From Bacteroidetes bacterium UBA3022 (GTDB lineage Bacteria > Bacteroidota > Bacteroidia > Chitinophagales > BACL12): a stretch of DNA of 35,189 nt. Positions 7,857 to 15,180 of this stretch are shown here, piece after piece; the first letter of the stretch is position 1, and every line of letters begins with the position of its first letter. Made by a program: the position numbers and the translations under genes. Under the pieces are notes generated by a model that did not search any database, was not told the origin of the DNA, and worked only from the letters and a program-made list of their open reading frames with translations. Location of the stretch: the NCBI GenBank assembly GCA_002346225.1, contig DDYY01000035.1, forward strand, positions 1 to 35,189. The letters run 5' to 3'.

Positions 7857-8573
7857 ATGAAAATTATTTCGACTACCCTCCTGTTATTGAGCAGCACGCT
7901 GCTGCTGCAGGCTCAGATGAATATTGAACTTAGCATGGACACGGCATATGCTTATGGTGATCCTTCAGAAATCCATAAAGCAGAAATTACCGTTACCAAT
8001 GTTGGTCCGGAAGCGCAGGAGATGACATGGATGCGCATAAAGAATGATATACCGGCCGACTGGGAAACATCCGTTTGTGATCCCAATTTGTGCTGGGCTC
8101 CTTTTGCCTCCACTCCTGGTTACGGTTGGAATCAGGGTGCCGGTGATGAAATTACATTTTTCGTTCAGTTCGATGGTCGCAATCTGCCGGACGGCCCTGC
8201 TGTTGCAGGCAATGGCGTGGTAGATGTGATGATTTACAGCATTGAAGATAGCTCCAACTACCATGCAAGAGGTGTTTTTATTGGTGATTTACAATCCGGG
8301 TTAAGCTTTTTCAGCCCAAGCATGGATAATGTATTTGAGGTATATCCCAATCCGGCTATCAACGAAATAACCATCATGGGATCTGCCCATTCAGGTGTTA
8401 AGGAAATTGTGATAGTCAATATCGTAGGTAAAGTCGTTAAAATGCAACCCTGGTTAACTGGTGATGGCACATTAACCTTACCAGTTGACGAGTTACCTGA
8501 AGGTATCTATTTTGTTCAGTTTGTCGGTCAGGACCGCATACTCTCTACAAAAAAGATATCCATCAGTAGATAA
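7857..8573 (+). CDS. Small T9SS type A secreted protein with CxxxxC motif
   Basis: A 238-residue secreted protein. The signal peptide is residues 1-20 (KIISTTLLLLSSTLLLQAQ). An Ig-like domain carries TNVGPEAQEMTW, then IPADWETSVCDPNLCW, with the only obvious cysteine pair. The C-terminal ~80 residues form a type A sorting domain (FEVYPNPAINEITIMG, then ELPEGIYFVQF and KKISISR). It begins six bases after the Omp28-like gene and is almost surely co-transcribed with it. The NVG...PADW core is echoed in the Ig-like region of that upstream protein, suggesting a common domain. I do not recognise a named family apart from the sorting domain. The role is unknown; a redox or structural partner of the upstream protein is a guess. 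Confidence 0.78.
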   Translation: MKIISTTLLLLSSTLLLQAQMNIELSMDTAYAYGDPSEIHKAEITVTNVGPEAQEMTWMRIKNDIPADWETSVCDPNLCWAPFASTPGYGWNQGAGDEITFFVQFDGRNLPDGPAVAGNGVVDVMIYSIEDSSNYHARGVFIGDLQSGLSFFSPSMDNVFEVYPNPAINEITIMGSAHSGVKEIVIVNIVGKVVKMQPWLTGDGTLTLPVDELPEGIYFVQFVGQDRILSTKKISISR

Positions 8574-8593
8574 TACTGCACTCATTCGCACTT

Positions 8594-8621
8594 AAAAAAC
8601 CCTCCTTCGTGAGGGTTTTTT
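8594..8621 (+). terminator. Intrinsic terminator after the two T9SS genes
   Basis: Perfect inverted repeat ACCCTC (8599-8604) and GAGGGT (8611-8616) with a six-base loop, preceded by A6 and followed by T6 and AATTT. The flanking A and T runs make it usable in both directions, but only the plus-strand operon ends here. Confidence 0.85.
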
Positions 8622-8638
8622 AATTTACGTGCTTCCGG

Positions 8639-8667
8639 TTGCATTTGCAGTTCTATATGTATTTTTG
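8639..8667 (+). promoter_or_regulatory. Promoter of the mevalonate operon
   Basis: TTG at 8639-8641, an 18-base spacer, then TATTTTTG at 8660-8667. The predicted start falls at about 8672-8674, on the ATG of the first gene (8673), which implies a leaderless or near-leaderless message. Confidence 0.55.
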
Positions 8668-8672
8668 GCACT

Positions 8673-9614
8673 ATGCCTCATTATCATGCAAATGGCAAAT
8701 TACTGATCTCAGGCGAGTACCTGGTTATGAATGGTGCTCTGGCGCTGGCCATCCCCTGCAGCAAAGGACAAAGCCTGCTCGTAGAGGAAGGGAAAGATGC
8801 TGCACAGCTCCATTGGACCAGCCTTCTGGTAGACGGCAACCCGTGGATATCAACTGAAATCAACCCTGAAGAGCTATTGCATGCGGCAAAAAGCCAAGAC
8901 AGCGATCTGATAAAAGTGCTTAAGGCTGCAGTCAGGTTACGACCCGATTTTATGGAACAACTGAGGGGTAAGGCTGCAACAACGCAGCTGGAGTTTAGCC
9001 CGGACTGGGGCCTGGGTTCCAGTTCCACTCTGGTAAGTTTAATTGCTCAATGGTCGGGTGCTGATGCCATGGAAATCAATCGCATGGTGTTTGGCGGTTC
9101 GGGCTACGATATTGCATGCGCCAAGTCCTGGATGCCCATTTTTTACAGATTGGATGAGGAAGGTCCTGTATTCGATACGGTTCACTTCACACCACCGCAT
9201 GCTGCGCAGCTTATGCTGGTGCACCTAGGCGTCAAACAAAGTTCGCGGGAAGCTGTCGCCTCTTTTCAAATGGATAGTAAGCAATTCAGGGAAGAAACTG
9301 AGATCATTTCTGAGATCAGCGAAGCCCTGTTGTTCTGCGATGATTTCCCCGACTTTTTAACCCTGCTGGATGAACATGAACAGGTTATGCAATACGTCCT
9401 GCAAACTGAAAGGGTGCAAACACGGTTGTTTAACGAATTTCCGGGAGTAGTAAAATCGCTTGGTGCCTGGGGGGGTGACTTTGTACTGGCCGGAGCGGAC
9501 ATGGATCCTGCAGCTATTCGTTCCTATTTTGAGGAACGCGGTTACACTACCATCATTCCCTATGAAGAAATGGTATTATTAAAGAAACCTTCCCGAAAAA
9601 ATAAGCGCATATGA
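8673..9614 (+). CDS. GYDIA family GHMP kinase, candidate phosphomevalonate kinase
   Basis: A 313-residue GHMP-superfamily small-molecule kinase. Motif 1 is NGKLLISGEYLVMNGA at residues 7-22. The ATP-binding motif 2 is DWGLGSSSTLVS at about 110-121. The family-naming GGSGYDIACAKS block follows, with its aspartate. A glycine-rich motif 3, SLGAWGGDFVLAG, lies near the C-terminus. The start is fixed by motif 1, which begins within a few residues of the ATG. The stop overlaps the next start (ATGA). It is the first of three GHMP genes; the other two match mevalonate diphosphate decarboxylase and mevalonate kinase, leaving the phosphomevalonate kinase step for this protein. That assignment is inference from context, not from a substrate motif. 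Confidence 0.82.
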   Translation: MPHYHANGKLLISGEYLVMNGALALAIPCSKGQSLLVEEGKDAAQLHWTSLLVDGNPWISTEINPEELLHAAKSQDSDLIKVLKAAVRLRPDFMEQLRGKAATTQLEFSPDWGLGSSSTLVSLIAQWSGADAMEINRMVFGGSGYDIACAKSWMPIFYRLDEEGPVFDTVHFTPPHAAQLMLVHLGVKQSSREAVASFQMDSKQFREETEIISEISEALLFCDDFPDFLTLLDEHEQVMQYVLQTERVQTRLFNEFPGVVKSLGAWGGDFVLAGADMDPAAIRSYFEERGYTTIIPYEEMVLLKKPSRKNKRI

Positions 9615-10642
9615 TGGAAGTCACATGGAAAAGTCCATCCAATATTGCATTGATTAAGTACTGGGGAAAGTATGGTACTCAGCTCCCCCGCAATCCCAGT
9701 CTTTCACTAACCCTGGAAGAAGCCTTTACCAGAACAACTGTTGCCATCGAGAAAAAGCGTTCCAGAAAGCCCAGTTGCACATTGCTGCTGGATGGTCAAC
9801 CGCAACCGGCGTTTGAAGCAAAAGTGCTTACCTACCTGCAGACCATTGCGGGAGAAATGCCGCTAATTAAGAGCCATCATTTGAGCATTCAGACGCATAA
9901 CAGTTTCCCTCATTCGTCTGGCATAGCCTCGAGTGCCTCGGCTATGAGCGCCCTGGCTATGTGCCTTTGCAGTCTGCATCTTATGAACGGTGGAAAGGCT
10001 CCGGAAAATGTTTATTCATGGGCTTCTCACCTTGCCCGGCTCGGATCGGGCAGTGCGGCGCGTTCTATATTTCCCGGTATGAGTTTATGGGGGAAAGCAA
10101 CGGGCATACTGGAATCATCTAATAAGTACGCCATTGGATATCCTACTAATTATCATATGAATTTCAATGATATACAGGATACCATATTGTTGGTCAGTAA
10201 AAAGGAAAAAGCTGTATCCAGCAGGGCGGGGCATGCGTTGATGCAAAACCACCCCATGGCGCGCCAACGTTTTAAAAACGCCAAAGTCAGATTAGACCAA
10301 CTCCTGGTAGTGCTTGAAAAAGGCGACTGGAATGCGTTCATCGAGCTTGTGGAGGCTGAGGCTCTGGAGTTGCATGCATTGATGATGACATCGCACCCCT
10401 CCTATTTACTTATGCGTCCGGAGACCCTTGCTATCATAGAAAAAATAAGGGCTTTTCGGGAGAAGACACAATTGCCGGTATGTTTTACTTTAGATGCCGG
10501 TCCGAATGTACATGTGCTTTATCCTTATTACGAAAAACGGAAGGTTCGTAATTTTATTCAGAAAGAACTCCTTCCCTATTGTGAAGATCAGGTACCTATT
10601 TATGATCACATGGGAAGGGGACCAATACAGGAATTATCATGA
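9611..10642 (+). CDS. mvaD: Diphosphomevalonate decarboxylase
   Basis: GHMP-fold enzyme converting mevalonate 5-diphosphate and ATP to isopentenyl diphosphate, CO2 and ADP. Near the N-terminus SPSNIALIKYWGKYG is the family signature with the conserved lysine. NSFPHSSGIASSASAMSALA is the ATP loop, GSGSAARSIFPG is the substrate-binding segment, and CFTLDAGPNVHVLYP carries the catalytic aspartate. The length of 343 residues is within the usual range. Both flanking junctions are ATGA overlaps, so all three enzymes are probably translated together. A second ATG follows at once (9614), but 9611 is the coupled start; the choice changes only one residue. Confidence 0.93.
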   Translation: MMEVTWKSPSNIALIKYWGKYGTQLPRNPSLSLTLEEAFTRTTVAIEKKRSRKPSCTLLLDGQPQPAFEAKVLTYLQTIAGEMPLIKSHHLSIQTHNSFPHSSGIASSASAMSALAMCLCSLHLMNGGKAPENVYSWASHLARLGSGSAARSIFPGMSLWGKATGILESSNKYAIGYPTNYHMNFNDIQDTILLVSKKEKAVSSRAGHALMQNHPMARQRFKNAKVRLDQLLVVLEKGDWNAFIELVEAEALELHALMMTSHPSYLLMRPETLAIIEKIRAFREKTQLPVCFTLDAGPNVHVLYPYYEKRKVRNFIQKELLPYCEDQVPIYDHMGRGPIQELS

Positions 10643-11472
10643 TACCCAGTAATAAATATCCAGCTAAACTGATCTTGTTTGGCGAATACGGTGTGTTGAA
10701 AGGAGGAATAGGGCTGGCGTTGCCTTATCATGCATGCCATGCCTGGTGGTCAGACAAGACACCACACGGCACCTCAGCTGTTCCGGGTGACATCATGCGA
10801 AAATTGCAACAGTGGTGTGCAGAAAAACCCGAGCTGAATGCTTTTATTGATGTTGCCGCATTTCTGCAAGCGCTCAATAAAGGCGAAGAGCTGGTAACCG
10901 ACATACCGATGGGCTATGGCCTCGGCAGTTCAGGAGCAGTAGTGGCTGCTATTTACGATAGGTTTAAGAAAAAGACAGTTGCAGACTTAGACCTTTTAAA
11001 ACAACTACTGGGGGGAATGGAATCCGTTTTTCACGGCAAAAGCTCAGGTCTTGATCCGCTTGTGAGTTATCTGAATAAAGCCGTGCTGATCAGTGAAGGG
11101 AAAACAGAAACGCAACCTGTTCGCAACCCATTAAAATTTGAACTTTATAATACGGAAATAAGTCGCTCTACATCGCATCTGGTGGAGACATTCATGGAGC
11201 GCATGAAAGATGACGCCTATCGGAAATTGATAATGGATACCTATATTCCACTCAGCAACGAATGCATAGCTCTCTGGTTGGAAGGAAACCGCCAGGCTCT
11301 ACTGCCGAAGCTTCATTCACTTTCAGCCTTTCAACTGGAATATTTCAATTTTGCCATTCCCAGCCATATCAGGAAGGAATGGGAAAACAGCCTGAACGGC
11401 GGGGCGCACATTTTCAAACTTTGCGGAGCAGGCGGAGGTGGTTATATGCTCAACTTCCCTAAAGATCAGTAA
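10639..11472 (+). CDS. Mevalonate kinase (GHMP family)
   Basis: Kinase expected to phosphorylate mevalonate to mevalonate 5-phosphate in the cytoplasm. Motif 1 is YPAKLILFGEYGVLKGG at residues 7-23, with the conserved lysine; the usual GEH is GEY here. Motif 2 is MGYGLGSSGAVVAA. The GLDPLVSYLNKAVLI segment supplies the likely catalytic aspartate, and motif 3 is LCGAGGGGYMLNF at the end. At 277 residues it is short for the family (about 300-330). It starts inside the mvaD stop and ends 14 bases into the 3' end of the convergent lipoprotein gene. Substrate assignment relies on similarity to mevalonate kinases plus the operon; it could instead be the phosphomevalonate kinase, with the GYDIA protein acting first. 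Confidence 0.82.
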   Translation: MIPSNKYPAKLILFGEYGVLKGGIGLALPYHACHAWWSDKTPHGTSAVPGDIMRKLQQWCAEKPELNAFIDVAAFLQALNKGEELVTDIPMGYGLGSSGAVVAAIYDRFKKKTVADLDLLKQLLGGMESVFHGKSSGLDPLVSYLNKAVLISEGKTETQPVRNPLKFELYNTEISRSTSHLVETFMERMKDDAYRKLIMDTYIPLSNECIALWLEGNRQALLPKLHSLSAFQLEYFNFAIPSHIRKEWENSLNGGAHIFKLCGAGGGGYMLNFPKDQ

Positions 11473-12490
11473 GCACTATCTCAAAATAAACTGGCAGGTG
11501 GTCGCTGTAGCCACCGTAGTAGTTGGAGCCACCATACGTCCGATTGGGCGTTGGGCCATACTTGGTGTTATTGTACATCTGGAAATCGTTCCTGATGAAT
11601 CGCACTTTTCTCTTATCAGCCTGCAGCCGGCTATTACCGGTCAGCAAACACTCACTTACAATCATTTGATCCAAGGCCTGCCAATTTCCTTTGTAATTAT
11701 AAGAGCCGTCATTGGTCTTTTGAAATTCAGCTACCAGATTGACCAGAGACTCATCTGCAAAATTTTCCTGATGCGTAGCAGCGCTTAAAGTAATCATCAA
11801 ACTTTCATCAAAAGGGCTGTCATTGAAATCTCCCATAGCAATGATGACCGGATCATCATATTTGTTGTTCAGAGAATCTATCTGGCGCTTTAGCACTGAT
11901 GCAGCTTTAATCCGGCGAGGTCTTGTTACCTCCTCCCCTTCGTAGCGGGAAGGCCAGTGATTGACAAATACATGGACCAATGTTTGGGACTTGTCGGCTT
12001 TAAAAACGCCACTTACATATAGAATATCTCTTGTCGCCCCTCCACCTTCCATACTCAGATCTACCTGAACGGGGAAAGCATCTTTCACCTCAAACCGATC
12101 CTTGCGGTAAAGCAGAGCACAGTCGATGCCTCTTGCATCGGGCGAATCGAACTGAGCGATACCATAATTTCCAGCCTGTAATTCTTGCCGGCCAATCAGA
12201 TCTTCCAGTACTTTTCTATTTTCAATTTCGCACAAACCTATCAGTACGGGAAGGTCCTGCCCCGCAGTCACCAACACCTCGGCTATATGCTGCAACTTGG
12301 TAAGGTACTTTTCAGTGTTCCACGCTTTTTCTGACCCGGGCGTGAATTCATCATCCAACTTTAACGGGTTGTCGATGGTATCCATCAAATTCTCTACGTT
12401 GTAAAATGCCACACCAGCGCGGTCTACACTCTGTGATTTGCACGATGTTACAGACAGCAATAATACACAAGCGATAATTCCCGATTTCAT
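11459..12490 (-). CDS. Endonuclease/exonuclease/phosphatase family lipoprotein
   Basis: Member of the DNase I-like EEP superfamily, 343 residues. The N-terminus is a lipoprotein signal (ACVLLLSVTSCKSQS, cysteine at about residue 17), so the protein is probably anchored to an envelope membrane and acts outside the cytoplasm. EEP motifs in order: VAFYNVENLMDTIDN, LIGLCEIENRKVLEDL (metal-binding glutamate), VFVNHWPSRY, IAMGDFNDSP (catalytic Asp-Asn) and GGYSDHLPVYFEI (catalytic Asp-His). It starts nine bases after lpdA and may be read as the last gene of that operon. A role in extracellular nucleic acid or phosphate scavenging is plausible but not shown. No relation to 2-oxoglutarate metabolism is evident. 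Confidence 0.85.
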   Translation of the reverse strand: MKSGIIACVLLLSVTSCKSQSVDRAGVAFYNVENLMDTIDNPLKLDDEFTPGSEKAWNTEKYLTKLQHIAEVLVTAGQDLPVLIGLCEIENRKVLEDLIGRQELQAGNYGIAQFDSPDARGIDCALLYRKDRFEVKDAFPVQVDLSMEGGGATRDILYVSGVFKADKSQTLVHVFVNHWPSRYEGEEVTRPRRIKAASVLKRQIDSLNNKYDDPVIIAMGDFNDSPFDESLMITLSAATHQENFADESLVNLVAEFQKTNDGSYNYKGNWQALDQMIVSECLLTGNSRLQADKRKVRFIRNDFQMYNNTKYGPTPNRTYGGSNYYGGYSDHLPVYFEIVLTDL

Positions 12491-12499
12491 GCTTCCTAT

Positions 12500-13903
12500 T
12501 TAAATGTTCAACGCTCTGTTTTCTGTTGCTGCGAGACACGCTTCCTTGAATGCTTCTGTATAGGTAGGATGTGCATGACTCATTCTGCTGATATCTTCAG
12601 CACTGGCCTTGAATTCCATAGCTACTACGGCCTCTGCAATCATATCGGCTGTACGTGGACCAATCATGTGAACGCCTACTATCTCATCCGTTGCAGCGTC
12701 TGCCAGAACCTTTACAAAACCATCGGTGTTCATACTGGCCCTGGCTCTTCCACTAGCTGAGAAAGGAAACTTCCCTGACTTATAGCTGACACCCTGCTCT
12801 TTCAGTTGTTGCTCGGAGTATCCCACACTGGCAACTTCCGGCCAGGTATACACCACCCCAGGTATTAGTAAATAATTGATATGTGGTTTTTGTCCGGCTA
12901 TTACTTCAGCCACAAAAACACCTTCTTCTTCTGCCTTGTGTGCCAGCATGGCACCCTCTATCACATCGCCGATTGCGTATACATTACCAACTTTGGTTTG
13001 CAGGTGTTCATTTACTGGAATCTGTCCACGCTCATTCATCTCAATACCTATATTTTCCAGGCCCAAACCATCCGTATAAGGCTTTCTTCCCACAGCAACC
13101 AGACAGTACTCCGCTTTTATCTCAACTGCTTCTTCTTTCTTATTGGTAGCGTGAAGTGTCACTTGTTTGGCTGTTGCTTTTACATCAGTCACTTTTGTAC
13201 TTAAGTGAAACTCTACACCTATTTTCTTCATAGACCGCATCAGGTCTTTACCCAAATCCTTATCCATGGTAGGTATCAGGCTATCCATATACTCCACGAT
13301 ATGCACCTTGGTTCCCAACCTTGCATAGACAGACCCCAGTTCACAGCCAATAATACCACCTCCGATTACCACCATAGAAGCAGGTAGCTTTTCCAGAGAG
13401 AGTGCTTCGGTAGAAGTGATAATGCGTTTCTTGTCGATTTTGATAAAGCCGGGGGCAGCTGGCTTGGAGCCGGTAGCGATAATTACCTTCTCTGCCTTCA
13501 ATGTCTCCTCCTTCCCATCCGCGTTTTTAACGATAACGGTAGTGCTATCTTTAAAAGATCCATGACCGGTGAAGACATCGATTTTGTTCTTCTTCATCAG
13601 GTATTGAATCCCTTCCGTTGTTTGCTTCACCACACCAGCTTTCCGCTGAATCATTTGTGGGAAATCGATAGTGAGTTTACCCACACCAATTCCGTGTTCA
13701 CCGAAATGAGCACTGGCATTGTAATAGTGTTCGCTGGAATCGAGCAATGCTTTCGATGGTATGCAGCCTACATTCAGACAGGTACCACCCAAGGAATTGT
13801 ACTTTTCAATGATGGCAGTTTTCATACCCAACTGCGCACAACGGATGGCCGCGATATATCCTCCGGGGCCGGATCCGATTACAACAACCTGATAAGTATT
13901 CAT
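12500..13903 (-). CDS. lpdA: Dihydrolipoyl dehydrogenase (E3)
   Basis: FAD-dependent disulfide oxidoreductase that reoxidises dihydrolipoyl groups of 2-oxo acid dehydrogenase complexes and reduces NAD+. It has the Rossmann GSGPGGYIAA at residues 10-19, the redox-active GGTCLNVGC with Cys42 and Cys47, a second nucleotide site VVIGGGIIGCELGSVYARLG, the FAD site VYAIGDVIEGAMLAHKA, and the C-terminal active-site HAHPTYTEAF (histidine and glutamate). The 467-residue length is typical. It is 23 bases downstream of the E2 gene, giving the order E1-E2-E3 for 2-oxoglutarate dehydrogenase. It may also serve pyruvate or branched-chain complexes encoded elsewhere. Confidence 0.96.
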   Translation of the reverse strand: MNTYQVVVIGSGPGGYIAAIRCAQLGMKTAIIEKYNSLGGTCLNVGCIPSKALLDSSEHYYNASAHFGEHGIGVGKLTIDFPQMIQRKAGVVKQTTEGIQYLMKKNKIDVFTGHGSFKDSTTVIVKNADGKEETLKAEKVIIATGSKPAAPGFIKIDKKRIITSTEALSLEKLPASMVVIGGGIIGCELGSVYARLGTKVHIVEYMDSLIPTMDKDLGKDLMRSMKKIGVEFHLSTKVTDVKATAKQVTLHATNKKEEAVEIKAEYCLVAVGRKPYTDGLGLENIGIEMNERGQIPVNEHLQTKVGNVYAIGDVIEGAMLAHKAEEEGVFVAEVIAGQKPHINYLLIPGVVYTWPEVASVGYSEQQLKEQGVSYKSGKFPFSASGRARASMNTDGFVKVLADAATDEIVGVHMIGPRTADMIAEAVVAMEFKASAEDISRMSHAHPTYTEAFKEACLAATENRALNI

Positions 13904-13926
13904 TTATTTATTATATATTTTGGATA

Positions 13927-15174
13927 TTACATATCCAGTAACAAGTCAATCGGATCTGTACCAAAGAGCATATGCTCTGGTTTCTCCAGCTGCTCCTTCA
14001 CCTTCACCAGAAAGCTGACAGACTCTTTGCCATCTATAATGCGATGGTCATAGCTCAACGCGAGGTACATCATGGGGCGAATAACCACTTGCCCATCGAT
14101 GGCCACCGGCCGGTCTTGAATTTTATGCATACCCATAATAGCACTTTGCGGAGCATTGATAATGGGAGTACTCATCAGCGAGCCAAATACGCCACCATTG
14201 GTAATTGTAAATGTTCCTCCTTCCATTTCCTCCAGACCCAGGGTTCCATCTCTTCCTTTAATCGCCAGTTCCTTAATACCGGATTCTATCTGAGCCAGAC
14301 TTAGACTCTCGGCATTTCTCAGGACAGGCACCACCAGGCCACGGGGCGTAGAAACTGCAATAGATATATCTACATAATTATGATACAACACCTGGTCCTC
14401 GTTCCAGTATGCATTTACAGCAGGGAAATCGGCAAGCGCGTTGGTAACAGCCCTGACAAAGAAACTCATGAAGCCGAGTCCTACGCCATGTTTCTTTTCA
14501 AACGCAGCTTTGTACTTCGTTCTGATTGCCATAATAGCTGTCATATCTACTTCGTTGAAAGTAGTTAGCATGGCAGTTTCATTCTTCACGGCGACCAGGC
14601 GCTTGGCAATGGTTTTGCGCAGCTTGCTGACTTTCTCTTCTTTCTCGTCTCTGCTGAATGACCGCATCATTGCTACTGCATCTTTTGCGCCAACACCAGA
14701 TTGTATGGCATTCAGAACGTCTGCTTTGGTGATTCTCCCGTCTTTACCGCTGCCTTTAATAGCCTGGAGAGCGACGTTGTTCTCCGCTGCCAGTTTCGCT
14801 GCGGCAGGCGAAGGATGTCCGGAAGCATAAGTGGTAGCTGCAGGTTCTTCTTTTGTTTTTTCCTTGGAGGCAGGAGGCGCTTCTTTAGCCGGAGCTTCTT
14901 CCACTTTTTCCTCTCCCTGTGGCTTTTCCGGAGCCGGGGCATCTGTGTCGAGATGCGCAATTACATCCCCGATACCCAGGTCTGTACCTTCTTCCACTGC
15001 AAATTTTATGATTCCTGATTTTTCGGCAGGGAATTCGAGCGTTGCCTTATCGCTTTCAAACTCGCAGATGCTTTGGTCAATCCATACGTAATCACCATCC
15101 TGCACCAGCCATCGGGACAGTGTCACTTCTGTTACAGATTCTCCTACAGCAGGTACTTTCAATTCTATAGCCAT
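13927..15174 (-). CDS. sucB: 2-oxoglutarate dehydrogenase E2, dihydrolipoyl succinyltransferase
   Basis: Core acyltransferase that passes succinyl groups from E1 to CoA. The single lipoyl domain is residues 1-77 with the lipoylated Lys43 (EFESDKATLEFPA). An acidic Pro/Ala/Glu/Lys-rich linker follows (about 78-125). The peripheral-subunit-binding domain is SPAAAKLAAENNVALQAI through GKDGRITKADVLNAI. The catalytic domain ends with SYDHRIIDGKES (His377, Asp381). The length of 415 residues matches bacterial SucB. It starts six bases after sucA ends. The single lipoyl domain and the neighbouring SucA argue for the succinyl, not acetyl, enzyme. Confidence 0.95.
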   Translation of the reverse strand: MAIELKVPAVGESVTEVTLSRWLVQDGDYVWIDQSICEFESDKATLEFPAEKSGIIKFAVEEGTDLGIGDVIAHLDTDAPAPEKPQGEEKVEEAPAKEAPPASKEKTKEEPAATTYASGHPSPAAAKLAAENNVALQAIKGSGKDGRITKADVLNAIQSGVGAKDAVAMMRSFSRDEKEEKVSKLRKTIAKRLVAVKNETAMLTTFNEVDMTAIMAIRTKYKAAFEKKHGVGLGFMSFFVRAVTNALADFPAVNAYWNEDQVLYHNYVDISIAVSTPRGLVVPVLRNAESLSLAQIESGIKELAIKGRDGTLGLEEMEGGTFTITNGGVFGSLMSTPIINAPQSAIMGMHKIQDRPVAIDGQVVIRPMMYLALSYDHRIIDGKESVSFLVKVKEQLEKPEHMLFGTDPIDLLLDM

Positions 15175-15180
15175 GAATAA

